DNA of 64,000 bases, taken from the NCBI RefSeq assembly GCF_000332975.1, contig NZ_BANR01000017.1, positions 62,001 to 126,000 of the forward strand, in the 5' to 3' direction. The translations under genes and the position numbers were made by a program. Below are positions 1 through 8,854 of this stretch, piece by piece. The notes under the pieces are model-generated. The model did not search any database, had not been told where the DNA came from, and worked only from the letters and a program-made list of their open reading frames with translations. Every line of letters starts with the position of its first letter. The first letter of the stretch is position 1. This stretch comes from Gordonia aichiensis NBRC 108223 (GTDB taxonomy: Bacteria > Actinomycetota > Actinomycetes > Mycobacteriales > Mycobacteriaceae).

Positions 1-204
<204 letters not shown>

Positions 205-283
205 GCGAGGCCCGTTGCCATTCGTCAACTCCGACCGTGGCCCTGCGTCCGACGATTCGTCGGGTGCGGGGCCACGGCACGGC

Positions 284-2848
284 ATGGGACCGGGCGGTGG
301 TCCTCTCGCAGCCACCGACCTGGCACGTACTCGCAAGCAACTCACAGAGGCGACCGGTGTCGGTCGACTCGACGCCGCAGGCTTGCGGCAGGTCCTCGTG
401 GATCTGCACGAATTCTGGTTGACCAGCAAAGCGGCAGAACTCGGGATCAAGCCCCACAGCGGTCTCGCGATCGTTGCGGTCGGCGGGCTGGGTCGCGGTG
501 AGATGCTCCCGCATTCGGATCTCGATCTGATCCTGCTGCACGACGATCTCGCCGTCGAGCGGCTTTCGGATGTCGCCGACGGACTCTGGTATCCACTGTG
601 GGACGCCAATATTCCGCTTGATCACAGCGTGCGCACCGTTCCGCAGGCGCTGCAGGTCGCCGCCGAGGACGTGACCGCTGCGCTCGGTCTTCTCGAGGCG
701 CGGCACATCGTCGGCGACGAAGACCTGTCGTCGTTGTTGATCGGCGGCGTACGCCAGCAATGGCGCACCGATATCAGGCACCGCTTTCCCGAGGTGGTCG
801 AGCACGCCCAGGACCGGTGGCGTCGTGCAGGCGACATCGCGCACCGCGCAGAACCAGACCTGAAGAACGGCCGCGGGGGCCTGCGAGACGTGCAACTACT
901 GGGTGCTCTGGCGATCGCGCAGCTCACCGACGGCATGGGTGGCCTGCGCCCCGATTCGCCGAGTGCCGGGCCGCAGATGGCCTATCACCGATTGTTGGAC
1001 ATCCGTACCGAACTGCATCGGATTGCCGGGCGTCCTCGCGAGCAGGTGCGTGCACAGGATGCCGACGAGATGGGTGCGTCGCTACGGATCGGTGACCGCT
1101 TCGACCTGGCTCGTGTCATCAGTGACTCCGCGCGCACGATCAGCTACTCGATCGACGTCGGCCTACGCACGGCGGGCAACGCGCTGCCGCGACGCGGCCT
1201 GTCGAAGCTGCGACGGTCACCCATTCGACGTCCGCTCGACGAGGGCGTGGTGGAGCACAACGGCGAAATCGTACTGGCGCGCAACGCGATTCCGAGCAAG
1301 GATCCGGGTCTCATCCTGCGCGTGGCCTCTGCGTCGGCACGGACCGGGCTGCCGATCAGTGCGTCGACGCTGTCGCGACTCGCCGACTACGCACCCGAAC
1401 TGCGCGAGCCATGGCCGGCAGAAGCGCTGAGCGACCTGCTGGTGCTCCTCGGGTCCGGGCATCACATGATCGATCCCATCGAAGCTCTCGATCGCACCGG
1501 GTTGTGGGGCAGGCTCCTGCCCGAATGGGGAGCGGTCCGCGACCTCCCGCCCCGAGACGCGGTGCATACGTGGACGGTCGACCGGCATCTTGTCGAGACC
1601 GCCGCGTACGCGAGTTCGATGACCACGCGCGTGTCGCGTCCGGATCTGCTTGTGCTCGGGGCCCTCATCCACGATCTGGGCAAAGGGCGGGGGGCCGATC
1701 ACAGCATCGTTGGTGCCGAGCTCGCCGTGCAGGTGGGCAACAGGTTCGGCCTCTGGCCCCAAGATGTCGACCTGCTGTCGGATCTGGTGCGCCATCACCT
1801 GCTGCTGCCGTCGATCGCGACTCGACGTGACCTCGACGATCCTGCGACGGCGGCGGAGGTCGCCGACACCTTGGGTCACGACCGGGTGTTGTTGGAATTG
1901 CTTGCGGCACTTACCGAAGCGGACTCCCGCGCCACCGGGCCCGGTGTGTGGGGTGAGTGGAAGGCGTCGCTGATCAATGATCTCGTTCGACGCACGATGC
2001 GGTTGATCGACGGCGAGGCGCCCGAGGCGCCTGAACCGCTCAGCGCCCAGACGCGTGCGCTCGCCGAGAGCGGCGACTTCGCGGTCAGCCTCACGCCGGG
2101 CGAGCGCCCCCATACCTTCACCGTGGTGATGGTCGCTCCCGATGCTCCCGGCCTGCTCTCGAAGATGGCAGGAGTCGTGGCGCTGAATGGACTCCGGTCG
2201 CATTCGGCGACCGTCCAGGGTGTCGAGACGTCAGATGGGGGACACCGGGCGGTCAACACCTTCGTCGTCGTTCCGACCTTCGGTTCGCCCCCGGAAGCCG
2301 GTCTGCTACGCCAGCAGCTGATAGCAGCGGTGGAAGGCAAGATCAACGTCATCGAGCGACTCGATGCGCGCGAGCGCAGTTCACCGATCCCGACGATCGG
2401 TTCGGTGAACGCGGCGCCGGGAACCGCTGCCGCGGCCGCGGCCGGCAGTACCGACCCAGCGGTCGACGGCGCCGGGCACCCGAAGAATGCCGTGCCCGCA
2501 CTGTTCGCCATCGCACCGCCACGGGTTCTCTGGGCTCCGGCGCCGTCGGATGACGAGGTGCTGATGGAGTTGCGCACAGACGATCGTCTGGGGCTGCTGA
2601 GCCGGGTCAGCGCCGTCATCGAACAGCACGGCGCAGACGTTCGCTGGGCTAAGGTGACGACGCTCGGCCCGACCGTCGTCGACACTTTCTGTCTGCGCTT
2701 GGCCGACGACACCCCACAGGCAAGGACCGCGTTGGCCGACGCGGTGATCGCCGCATGTCCACCGCCTCAGCCGCGATCGGACGAGAGCAAGGGCGACGGT
2801 GCAGCGGGCACAACCGGCTCTGGACGCTCGGGCGTGCCGATCAGTTGA
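284..2848 (+). CDS. glnD: PII uridylyl/adenylyl-transferase and removing enzyme GlnD
   Basis: Bifunctional enzyme that modifies and demodifies PII on its T-loop Tyr. From the ATG at 284 it has 854 residues: a nucleotidyltransferase motif GGLGRGEMLPHSDLDLI (Gly67-Gly68, Asp79/Asp81 metal ligands), an HD-type phosphohydrolase motif HDLGKGR near residue 462, then two ACT domains (starting near 609 and 761) separated by an Ala-rich linker of about 35 residues. The frame stays open back to 74, but that would overlap glnB by over 120 bases; a TTG at 215 with GCGAGG just upstream is a credible alternative start (877 residues). Transcribed with glnB. Length is slightly above the roughly 810 residues of the M. 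tuberculosis protein, mainly from the Ala-rich inter-ACT linker. Confidence 0.93.
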   Translation: MGPGGGPLAATDLARTRKQLTEATGVGRLDAAGLRQVLVDLHEFWLTSKAAELGIKPHSGLAIVAVGGLGRGEMLPHSDLDLILLHDDLAVERLSDVADGLWYPLWDANIPLDHSVRTVPQALQVAAEDVTAALGLLEARHIVGDEDLSSLLIGGVRQQWRTDIRHRFPEVVEHAQDRWRRAGDIAHRAEPDLKNGRGGLRDVQLLGALAIAQLTDGMGGLRPDSPSAGPQMAYHRLLDIRTELHRIAGRPREQVRAQDADEMGASLRIGDRFDLARVISDSARTISYSIDVGLRTAGNALPRRGLSKLRRSPIRRPLDEGVVEHNGEIVLARNAIPSKDPGLILRVASASARTGLPISASTLSRLADYAPELREPWPAEALSDLLVLLGSGHHMIDPIEALDRTGLWGRLLPEWGAVRDLPPRDAVHTWTVDRHLVETAAYASSMTTRVSRPDLLVLGALIHDLGKGRGADHSIVGAELAVQVGNRFGLWPQDVDLLSDLVRHHLLLPSIATRRDLDDPATAAEVADTLGHDRVLLELLAALTEADSRATGPGVWGEWKASLINDLVRRTMRLIDGEAPEAPEPLSAQTRALAESGDFAVSLTPGERPHTFTVVMVAPDAPGLLSKMAGVVALNGLRSHSATVQGVETSDGGHRAVNTFVVVPTFGSPPEAGLLRQQLIAAVEGKINVIERLDARERSSPIPTIGSVNAAPGTAAAAAAGSTDPAVDGAGHPKNAVPALFAIAPPRVLWAPAPSDDEVLMELRTDDRLGLLSRVSAVIEQHGADVRWAKVTTLGPTVVDTFCLRLADDTPQARTALADAVIAACPPPQPRSDESKGDGAAGTTGSGRSGVPIS

Positions 2849-2937
2849 CGGACGGGTTCGCTCGCAGCCGGTCGAGGGGTTGAACAAGAGACGTACCGCT
2901 GCGGCGGGCATACGCGGGGTCATGGGACACTGGAGCA

Positions 2938-4494
2938 ATGTTCGACTCCCTCTCCGATCGCTTGACCGGTGCACTGAAGGATTTGCGCGGCAAGGGACGC
3001 CTGTCCGACGCCGACATCGACCGCACGGCACGTGAGATCCGTCTGGCATTGCTCGAGGCCGACGTGTCGTTGCCCGTGGTGCGGGCCTTCATCGCCCGGA
3101 TCAAGGAGCGCGCCAAGGGTGCAGAGGTCTCGCAGGCACTCAACCCAGCCCAACAGGTCGTCAAGATCGTCAACGAGGAGCTCGTCGGCATCCTCGGCGG
3201 CGAGACCCGGCGCGTGCAGTTCGCCAAGAACCCGCCGACGGTCATCATGCTCGCCGGTCTGCAGGGTGCAGGTAAAACAACCCTGGCCGGCAAGCTCGGC
3301 CACTGGCTCGCACAGCAGGGGCACACGCCGCTGCTCGTCGCCTGCGACCTCCAGCGTCCCGGGGCCGTCTCGCAGCTGCAGATCGTCGGCGAGCGTGCAG
3401 GCGTTCCGGTCTTCGCTCCCGATCCCGGGACCAGCATCGGACAGTCCGGCGATCTCGGCACGGTCAGCCACGGCGATCCCGTTGCCGTTGCGCGGGCCGG
3501 TGTCGCCGAAGCCCGTGATCATCACTACGACGTCGTCGTGATCGACACCGCTGGTCGTCTCGGCATCGACGAAGAGCTGATGGGGCAGGCCTCCGACATC
3601 CGCGAGGCCACGCAACCCGACGAGGTGCTCTTCGTCGTCGACGCGATGATCGGTCAGGACGCGGTTGCCACCGCGGAAGCATTCCAGAGTGGCGTCGGAT
3701 TCACCGGCGTGGTGCTCACCAAGCTCGACGGCGATGCGCGGGGCGGTGCCGCGCTGTCGGTGCGCGAGGTGACCGGACAGCCGATCATGTTCGCGTCGTC
3801 GGGTGAGAAGCTCGAGGACTTCGACGTCTTCCATCCCGACCGCATGGCGAGTCGCATCCTCGGCATGGGCGATGTGCTCAGCCTGATCGAGCAGGCAGAG
3901 CAGCATTGGGACGCCCAGCAGGCCGAGGCCGCAGCGCAGAAGATCAGTCAGGGCGAGCTGACGCTCGAAGACTTCCTCGAGCAGATGCAGATGCTGCGCA
4001 GGATGGGGCCGATCGGCAACATCCTCGGCATGCTGCCGGGCGCCAACCAGATGAAAGACGCGCTCTCGCAGGTCGACGACAAGCAACTCGACCGCGTGCA
4101 GGCGATCATCCGGGGCATGACGCCGGCCGAGCGCGAGAATCCGAAGATCATCAACGCGTCGCGGCGTCTGCGTATCGCCAACGGCTCGGGTGTCACGGTC
4201 AGTGAGGTCAATCAGCTCGTCGACCGGTTCTTCGACGCCCGCAAGATGATGGCCCAGATGTCGGGGCGCATGGGTATGGGCGGCGGCTCTCGCAAGACCA
4301 ACCGTAAGAAGGGCAAGGGCAAGAAGGGCAAGGCCAAGGGACGCGGACCGACTCCACCGAAGGTTCGTGGCGGCTTCCCCGGCATGCCCGGCGGGTTTCC
4401 CGACCTCTCGGGGATGCCGGCAGGGCTCGACGAACTCCCGCCGGGTCTCGAGGGCATCGACATCTCGCAGTTCCAGCAGCCCAAGAAGAAGTAG
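2938..4494 (+). CDS. ffh: Signal recognition particle GTPase Ffh (SRP54)
   Basis: Binds 4.5S RNA and signal sequences of nascent membrane proteins and docks to FtsY. The 518-residue product opens with the N-domain MFDSLSDRLTGAL, followed by the G domain with P-loop GLQGAGKTT (near residue 108), the DTAGRLGID G3 block, and TKLDGDARGG (G4). The Met-rich M domain (QMQMLRRMGP...) follows, and the C-terminus is a Gly/Lys/Pro/Met-rich tail (GMGGGSRKTNRKKGKGKKGK) typical of actinobacterial Ffh. The ATG at 2938 starts exactly at the conserved N-domain. An 89-bp gap separates it from glnD, and the downstream amidohydrolase begins 6 bp after its stop. Confidence 0.97.
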   Translation: MFDSLSDRLTGALKDLRGKGRLSDADIDRTAREIRLALLEADVSLPVVRAFIARIKERAKGAEVSQALNPAQQVVKIVNEELVGILGGETRRVQFAKNPPTVIMLAGLQGAGKTTLAGKLGHWLAQQGHTPLLVACDLQRPGAVSQLQIVGERAGVPVFAPDPGTSIGQSGDLGTVSHGDPVAVARAGVAEARDHHYDVVVIDTAGRLGIDEELMGQASDIREATQPDEVLFVVDAMIGQDAVATAEAFQSGVGFTGVVLTKLDGDARGGAALSVREVTGQPIMFASSGEKLEDFDVFHPDRMASRILGMGDVLSLIEQAEQHWDAQQAEAAAQKISQGELTLEDFLEQMQMLRRMGPIGNILGMLPGANQMKDALSQVDDKQLDRVQAIIRGMTPAERENPKIINASRRLRIANGSGVTVSEVNQLVDRFFDARKMMAQMSGRMGMGGGSRKTNRKKGKGKKGKAKGRGPTPPKVRGGFPGMPGGFPDLSGMPAGLDELPPGLEGIDISQFQQPKKK

Positions 4495-4500
4495 CGTTCC

Positions 4501-5592
4501 ATGACCGGCTCCGAGTCGTCCTCGACCGCACGTCACTTTCGCGGTCGTGATCCGCTGTCTGACGAGCCCATCGAGTTGTGGGTGGTGGGGGACAGGATCT
4601 CTCGGGTTCCGGTCGCAGGCGCGACGACCGTCGTCACCGACGGATGGATCGTTCCGGGACTTGTCGATGCCCACAATCACGTGGGGATCGCGCCTGGTCT
4701 CGGCGTCACCATCGAGCAGGCCCGCGCATTCGCCCAGGCCGATGCCCGCGCCGGTGCGCTGCTGATCCGCGAGGTCGGCTCGCCGCTCGACACCCATCCA
4801 CTGGATGGGGACGCCGGGCCGCAGTTCATCCGGTCCGGCAAACACATCGCGCGTACGAAGCGATACCTGCGCGGGTACGGCGTCGAACTCGACGATCCCG
4901 ACGATCTTTCCGCCGAGGTTGCCCGTCAGGCGGCGGCAGGCGATGGCTGGGTGAAGCTCGTCGGTGACTGGATCGACCGCGAGGTCGGCGACCTCGCGCC
5001 GCTGTGGAACCGATCCCAGCTCGAGGGAGCGGTCGCGGCGGCGCACGGCGCGGGGGCTCGTATCACTGCGCACGTATTCGGCAGCGACGCGCTCGATGAC
5101 CTCATCGCGGCAGGCGTCGACTGCATCGAACACGGCACCGGCCTGCACAGCGATCAGATCGATGCGCTCGTCGCGAACTCGATTGCCCTGGTGCCCACCA
5201 TGATTCAGGTCGACAATTTTCCCGAGATCGCGGCGGGCGCCGACAAGTACCCGACGTATGCCGCCCACATGCGCAAGCTGCACGCCGCTGCTCCGGACAC
5301 GTTTGCCGCAGCACGGGAGGCTGGCGTGGCGATGTACGCGGGCACGGACGCGGGTGGGTTCATCGAGCACGGACGGATCGTCGACGAGATCGAACGGCTC
5401 GCCGGTATCGGTTTCGGCGCCGGGGGCGCGCTCGCGGCTGCGACCACGGAGCCGCGACGCTGGCTCGGCACCGGCATTCTCGACGACGGCGACCGTGCCG
5501 ACTTTCTCGTTCTCGACGACGATCCGCGGGCCGACCTGTCAACACTGCGACGGCCCCGCGCCGTTGTGTGCGCCGGTGAGTTCGTGAGCTGA
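4501..5592 (+). CDS. Metal-dependent amidohydrolase (imidazolonepropionase-like)
   Basis: Member of the amidohydrolase superfamily, a TIM-barrel hydrolase with a metal centre; substrate unknown. The 363-residue product has a short N-terminal beta segment, the metal-binding DAHNH (HxH near residue 57), further candidate ligands in ITAHVFGSDA and CIEHGTGL, and the late catalytic Asp in YAGTDAGG. No signal peptide, so cytoplasmic. The ATG lies 6 bp after ffh, implying co-transcription; the same gene follows ffh in mycobacteria (Rv2915c, recalled), where its function is also undefined. The call is to family level only. Confidence 0.85.
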   Translation: MTGSESSSTARHFRGRDPLSDEPIELWVVGDRISRVPVAGATTVVTDGWIVPGLVDAHNHVGIAPGLGVTIEQARAFAQADARAGALLIREVGSPLDTHPLDGDAGPQFIRSGKHIARTKRYLRGYGVELDDPDDLSAEVARQAAAGDGWVKLVGDWIDREVGDLAPLWNRSQLEGAVAAAHGAGARITAHVFGSDALDDLIAAGVDCIEHGTGLHSDQIDALVANSIALVPTMIQVDNFPEIAAGADKYPTYAAHMRKLHAAAPDTFAAAREAGVAMYAGTDAGGFIEHGRIVDEIERLAGIGFGAGGALAAATTEPRRWLGTGILDDGDRADFLVLDDDPRADLSTLRRPRAVVCAGEFVS

Positions 5593-5765
5593 GCCGCCGG
5601 GCGTCGAAATGTGAGGCATGACACCTTCGGACGCGTGGTTTACGTTGTTACCCCCTAGTAGGGTGGCATTCACGTTGCATTGAGGAGCGTAGACGGTCTA
5701 GTCCGAGGCTGAAGCACGCACACTTCGTGTCGTTGCGACCGCGTGGCATGAGGCCGTTCACCTGC

Positions 5766-5820
5766 CATATGGAGCATGCGGTTGCCTTTTCGCGGGGTGG
5801 GCATCCGCATGCTCCATATG
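5766..5820. repeat. Perfect 16-bp inverted repeat (strong hairpin)
   Basis: Left arm CATATGGAGCATGCGG (5766-5781) and right arm CCGCATGCTCCATATG (5805-5820) are exact reverse complements; after one T/T mismatch four or five more pairs form (TGCC with GGCA), leaving a loop of about 11 bases. It lies after the amidohydrolase stop and before the rpsP promoter. It could end the ffh-amidohydrolase transcript (no U-tract follows, as is common in actinobacteria) or be a dispersed palindromic element. Confidence 0.7.
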
Positions 5821-5867
5821 CGTCGGTAGTGAGTCATGGGGGCGCTCTCGGCCCGGGTGCTCGCTGC

Positions 5868-5900
5868 GATTTCTCCTGATCGGTGCCGTCTGGCACAATG
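5868..5900 (+). promoter_or_regulatory. Candidate rpsP promoter (shared motif with rplS)
   Basis: GATTTC at 5868-5873 and TCTGGCACAATGG at 5889-5901 recur with almost the same spacing upstream of rplS (10011 and 10033). CACAAT (5894-5899) is the likely -10 hexamer with an upstream TGG. The exact 13-base match in front of two ribosomal protein genes supports a common promoter class; the transcription start is inferred to lie about 115 bases before the rpsP ATG. Confidence 0.55.
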
Positions 5901-5967
5901 GATCCTCGGTTCGTCGGAGCGGTTACGCACCGCCCGACGGTCACACCCGAATAGATCGCAAAACCGG

Positions 5968-5987
5968 GTCCGCCAAATCGGGCGGAC
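5968..5987 (+). promoter_or_regulatory. Hairpin in the rpsP leader
   Basis: GTCCGCC (5968-5974) and GGCGGAC (5981-5987) form a perfect 7-bp stem with a 6-base loop, ending about 25 bases before the rpsP ribosome site (GGAGAAG). A leader hairpin here could serve attenuation or autogenous control, but this is inference only. Confidence 0.35.
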
Positions 5988-6023
5988 TGCTGAATTGCGC
6001 AGTGACCACTGGAGAAGCACCAC

Positions 6024-6485
6024 ATGGCTGTCAAGATCAAGCTCACGCGGCTCGGCAAGATCCGCAACCCGCAGTACCGCATCGTCGTCGCCGACTCTCG
6101 GACCCGCCGCAATGGCCGGGTGATCGAGACCATCGGCAAGTATCACCCCAAGGAAGACCCCAGCCTGATCGAGGTCGATTCCGAGCGTGCGCAGTACTGG
6201 CTCGGCGTCGGCGCGCAGCCGACCGAGCCCGTCGCAGCGATCCTCAAGATCACCGGTGACTGGCAGAAGCACAAGGGACTCCCGGGTGCCGAGGGCACGC
6301 TGAAGGTCGCCGAGCCCAAGACCTCCAAGCTCGACCTGTTCAACGCGGCACTCGCGGCCGCCGACAGCGAGCCGGTCGCCGAGGCGATCACCCCCAAGAA
6401 GAAGGCTGCGAAGAAGACCGACGAGGCGCCCGCCGCCGATGCGGCTCCGGCCGAGGCTGCTGCTGACGCCAAGGACGAGGCGTGA
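6024..6485 (+). CDS. rpsP: 30S ribosomal protein bS16
   Basis: Small-subunit assembly protein. The N-terminal [20 protein letters not shown] and [17 protein letters not shown] are signatures of bS16. The core ends near residue 100; the remaining 50 residues are an Ala/Lys/Glu-rich tail ([20 protein letters not shown]), a known extension in actinobacterial S16. ATG at 6024 with GGAGAAG about 8 bases upstream. The stop overlaps the KH-protein start by four bases (GTGA), opening the rpsP-KH-rimM-trmD operon for ribosome and tRNA maturation. Confidence 0.97.
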   Translation: MAVKIKLTRLGKIRNPQYRIVVADSRTRRNGRVIETIGKYHPKEDPSLIEVDSERAQYWLGVGAQPTEPVAAILKITGDWQKHKGLPGAEGTLKVAEPKTSKLDLFNAALAAADSEPVAEAITPKKKAAKKTDEAPAADAAPAEAAADAKDEA

Positions 6486-6724
6486 GCGCTGTCGTCGCCG
6501 ACGCGGTCGAACATCTCGTCCGCGGGATCGTCGCCAACCCCGACGATGTGCGTGTCGAACTGATCACCGGTCGTCGTGGTCGTCTCGTCGAGGTACACGT
6601 CAACCCGGAGGATCTCGGGAAAGTCATCGGCCGCAACGGTCGTACGGCAACCGCTCTGCGCACCCTGGTCTCCGGAATCGGCGGTCGCGGCGTACGTGTC
6701 GACATCGTCGACACCGACCGCTGA
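6482..6724 (+). CDS. KH-domain RNA-binding protein (KhpA-like)
   Basis: 80-residue single-KH protein. The GxxG RNA-clamp loop is visible in [17 protein letters not shown] (near residues 48-55), and the preceding [15 protein letters not shown] strand-helix is typical. GTG start at 6482 overlaps the rpsP stop (GTGA), so translation is coupled. KhpA proteins bind many small RNAs and mRNAs and affect cell elongation in firmicutes; in actinobacteria the gene is conserved between rpsP and rimM (Rv2908c position, recalled) and its role is less clear. Cytoplasmic. Confidence 0.9.
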   Translation: MSAVVADAVEHLVRGIVANPDDVRVELITGRRGRLVEVHVNPEDLGKVIGRNGRTATALRTLVSGIGGRGVRVDIVDTDR

Positions 6725-6738
6725 GCAGACTCGCACCG

Positions 6739-7260
6739 ATGGACCTCGTCGTCGGACGTGTCGCGAAGTCACACGGCATCCGCGGTGAAGTCGTCGTCGA
6801 TGTGCGTACCGATGTTCCCGACGAACGATTCGCGGTGGGGACTGTCCTCCGTGGCCGACCGGGCCGTGGTGGGGACGAGAAGAACTACACGGTGACAGCC
6901 GCCCGGCAGCATGCCGGGCGGCTGTTGCTGTCGCTGGCAGAGGTATCCGACCGAACCGCGGCCGACGCCCTGCGCGGAACTCTCTTCCTCATCGACAGTG
7001 CCGACGTTGACTCGGGCAACGACCCCGACGAGTTCTACGACCACGAACTCGAGGGAGTCGCGGTCACGACCGTCGACGGCGATGAGGTTGGAGTGGTCGC
7101 AGCGGTTCTGCATCTACCGGCGAACGACGTCCTGGCCGTGACCACATCAGATGGCCGCGAAGTTCTGGTGCCGTTCGTTCGTGAGATCGTTCCGACGGTT
7201 GGTGTCGACGGCATCGTGATCGACCCGCCCGACGGTTTGTTGGACGTCGGCGCATCATGA
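6739..7260 (+). CDS. rimM: 16S rRNA processing protein RimM
   Basis: Assists late 30S assembly, binding uS19 near the 16S rRNA head. 173 residues from ATG 6739: N-terminal [20 protein letters not shown] is the family hallmark (G-x-V-x-K-x-H-G-I-R-G-E), and the C-terminal PRC-barrel contains the [12 protein letters not shown] and [14 protein letters not shown] blocks. The frame is open further upstream (to 6439) but the conserved start excludes that. It starts 14 bp after the KH gene and its stop overlaps trmD (ATGA). Confidence 0.95.
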   Translation: MDLVVGRVAKSHGIRGEVVVDVRTDVPDERFAVGTVLRGRPGRGGDEKNYTVTAARQHAGRLLLSLAEVSDRTAADALRGTLFLIDSADVDSGNDPDEFYDHELEGVAVTTVDGDEVGVVAAVLHLPANDVLAVTTSDGREVLVPFVREIVPTVGVDGIVIDPPDGLLDVGAS

Positions 7261-7982
7261 GCGAGGATTCGTCCGCCGCCCCGGTTCGGATCGACATCGT
7301 CTCGATCTTCCCCGAGTATCTCGATCCGCTACGAATCGCATTGCTGGGCAAGGCGATCGACAAGGGCACGATCGACGTCGGGGTACACGACCTGCGCGAT
7401 TGGACGCACGACGTACACCGTGCCGTCGATGATTCTCCCTATGGCGGCGGGCCTGGCATGGTGATGAAACCGGAGGTCTGGGGTCCCTGCCTTGACGATG
7501 TGTGCCCCGATGATGCCCTGCTCGTGGTGCCGACGCCCGCCGGCGTTCCCTTCCGTCAGGAGACAGCGCAGCGCTACAGCCGCGAAAAGCATCTGGTGTT
7601 CGCATGCGGCAGGTACGAGGGAATCGACCAGCGAGTATTCGACGACGCCGCTCGCCGGGTTCGTGTCGAGGAGGTTTCGCTCGGCGACTTCGTGCTGATC
7701 GGCGGCGAGGTGGCCGCCATGGCGATGATCGAGGCCACGGTACGGCTCATCGACGGTGTCCTGGGCAATCCGCGTTCGCACGAAGAGGATTCGTTCTCCG
7801 ACGGGCTGCTCGAGGGGCCGAGTTACACGCGCCCCGTGCAGTGGCGAGGACTCGACGTTCCGCCGGTATTGCTCAGCGGTGACCACGCCAAGGTCGCTGC
7901 GTGGCGCCATGAGCAGTCGCTGCAGCGCACACGGTTGCGTCGCCCTGATCTACTCGAGCACCGCTCGCAGCGCGGCGACTGA
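7257..7982 (+). CDS. trmD: tRNA (guanine-37-N1)-methyltransferase TrmD
   Basis: SPOUT-class S-adenosylmethionine methyltransferase that makes m1G37 and prevents +1 frameshifting. 241 residues; the trefoil-knot signatures are seen in [15 protein letters not shown] and in [12 protein letters not shown] and [11 protein letters not shown]. The ATG at 7257 overlaps the rimM stop (ATGA). Its C-terminal region ([16 protein letters not shown]) is standard. In mycobacteria rplS follows closely; here three extra genes intervene (8112-9972). Confidence 0.96.
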   Translation: MSEDSSAAPVRIDIVSIFPEYLDPLRIALLGKAIDKGTIDVGVHDLRDWTHDVHRAVDDSPYGGGPGMVMKPEVWGPCLDDVCPDDALLVVPTPAGVPFRQETAQRYSREKHLVFACGRYEGIDQRVFDDAARRVRVEEVSLGDFVLIGGEVAAMAMIEATVRLIDGVLGNPRSHEEDSFSDGLLEGPSYTRPVQWRGLDVPPVLLSGDHAKVAAWRHEQSLQRTRLRRPDLLEHRSQRGD

Positions 7983-8111
7983 GACAACCGCTCGGGCGTC
8001 GGGTATGCACAGGATAGTTCCGACCCCGCATACGGCAACGGGTTGCCGGATATGATCTGCGCACACCGGATCGATACACCCGATCGGTGACCATTGTGGG
8101 GGAGGGGCGCT

Positions 8112-8471
8112 GTGCGGGATCGATGGACACGCATGCTCGACGATCTCGACCATCAACGCGTCGAATTGGCGCGCGTCTCAGGCGAACTCGAGCGACTGAC
8201 TGCGCACGCGACAACTCCCGATCGGTTGGTGAGCGTGACCGTCGGCTCGCGCGGACTGGTACGGGACGTCGACATCCGTCCTGCGGCATTGCGGCACTAC
8301 CGTGCCGATCGGCTCTCCGCCACGATCGTCGAACTCGTCGCGCGCGCCGACGCCGAACTGCGCGGGCAGCGAGAAAGGTTGCTGCGCAGCGTGTCCGAGC
8401 TCGAACTGGCATACTCCGACGTGTGGGCCGGCCACGACGACACCCTGTCGAATCAGCGACGGGTGCGCTGA
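8112..8471 (+). CDS. YbaB/EbfC-fold-like small protein, first gene of a three-gene cassette
   Basis: 119 residues from the GTG at 8112, chosen because GGAGGGG lies 4-5 bases upstream (the frame itself is open from a GTG at 8094). The N-terminal helix is charged (DRWTRMLDDLDHQRVELARV); then comes a strand-turn-strand LVSVTVGSRGLVRDVDI and a long C-terminal helix, which is the order of the dimeric YbaB/EbfC nucleoid-associated fold. Such proteins are often found next to type VII secretion-related genes in mycolata (family knowledge). Its stop overlaps the next ATG by one base. DNA binding is inferred only; no closer homologue is recognised. Confidence 0.6.
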   Translation: MRDRWTRMLDDLDHQRVELARVSGELERLTAHATTPDRLVSVTVGSRGLVRDVDIRPAALRHYRADRLSATIVELVARADAELRGQRERLLRSVSELELAYSDVWAGHDDTLSNQRRVR

Positions 8472-8854
8472 TGGGTAAGTCGTGGCAGGCTGGCGCCGCA
8501 TTCGACGTCGACGCGCCGGCAATGCGCGTCGACCTCGGGGCCCACGCGGATCTGAGCCTGCGATTGTCGGAGATCGCCCGCCGTGTCGACGCCGTCCGCG
8601 ACGAGTTGAGCGCAGTGCGTGCCGTCGTCGAGCAGGCGATGGGACAAGGGCGGCCTGCTGAGGCTTTCCGGCCCGGTGCCGACGCCATGGCGTGCAGCTG
8701 TGCGCGCGGCGTCGAGGAGGTGTCGAGGGCGCTGACCGCGATCGCCGACAACGTCGACGCCGCGGCGGCGCTGTCGGACGAGACCGACGGCGCGCTGGGT
8801 TCGCGGTCGCGCGGGCTCGGCGGTTTCCACGCAGCGGACGTCGGAGAAACATGA
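8471..8854 (+). CDS. EspC/WXG100-like helical protein, second gene of the cassette
   Basis: 127 residues, ATG at 8471 (TGATG overlap with the preceding stop). The N-terminal AAFDVDAPAMRVDLGAHADL and the two amphipathic helices around LSEIARRVDAVRDELSAV and CARGVEEVSRALTAIADNVDAA resemble small helical-hairpin type VII secretion-associated proteins (EspC-like), but there is no WxG turn and no C-terminal YxxxD/E export motif that I can see, so secretion is unproven. The C-terminus is Gly/Ser/Arg rich. Stop overlaps the next start (ATGA). Real gene status is supported by tight coupling and high-GC third positions; function unknown. Confidence 0.55.
   Translation: MGKSWQAGAAFDVDAPAMRVDLGAHADLSLRLSEIARRVDAVRDELSAVRAVVEQAMGQGRPAEAFRPGADAMACSCARGVEEVSRALTAIADNVDAAAALSDETDGALGSRSRGLGGFHAADVGET

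Larger units (their letters stand above)
5593..6023. other. 431-bp intergenic region upstream of rpsP
   Basis: No convincing gene here: the open frames on both strands lack family features and a ribosome site. It contains a small palindrome flanked by C and G runs (about 5651-5663, core CCCTAGTAGGG, loosely like a CsoR-type operator but with no metal gene beside it), a strong 16-bp inverted repeat (5766-5820), the rpsP promoter (about 5868-5900) and a hairpin just before the rpsP ribosome site (5968-5987). Confidence 0.7.

Noticed and set aside
2920..5370. An 816-codon open frame on the minus strand opposite ffh and the amidohydrolase
   Set aside because: It is antisense to two genes with full family motifs, has no recognisable domain, and arises from GC-rich third positions.
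5670..6272. Open frames on both strands between the amidohydrolase and rpsP
   Set aside because: They overlap the rpsP promoter and start, show no domains and lack ribosome sites.
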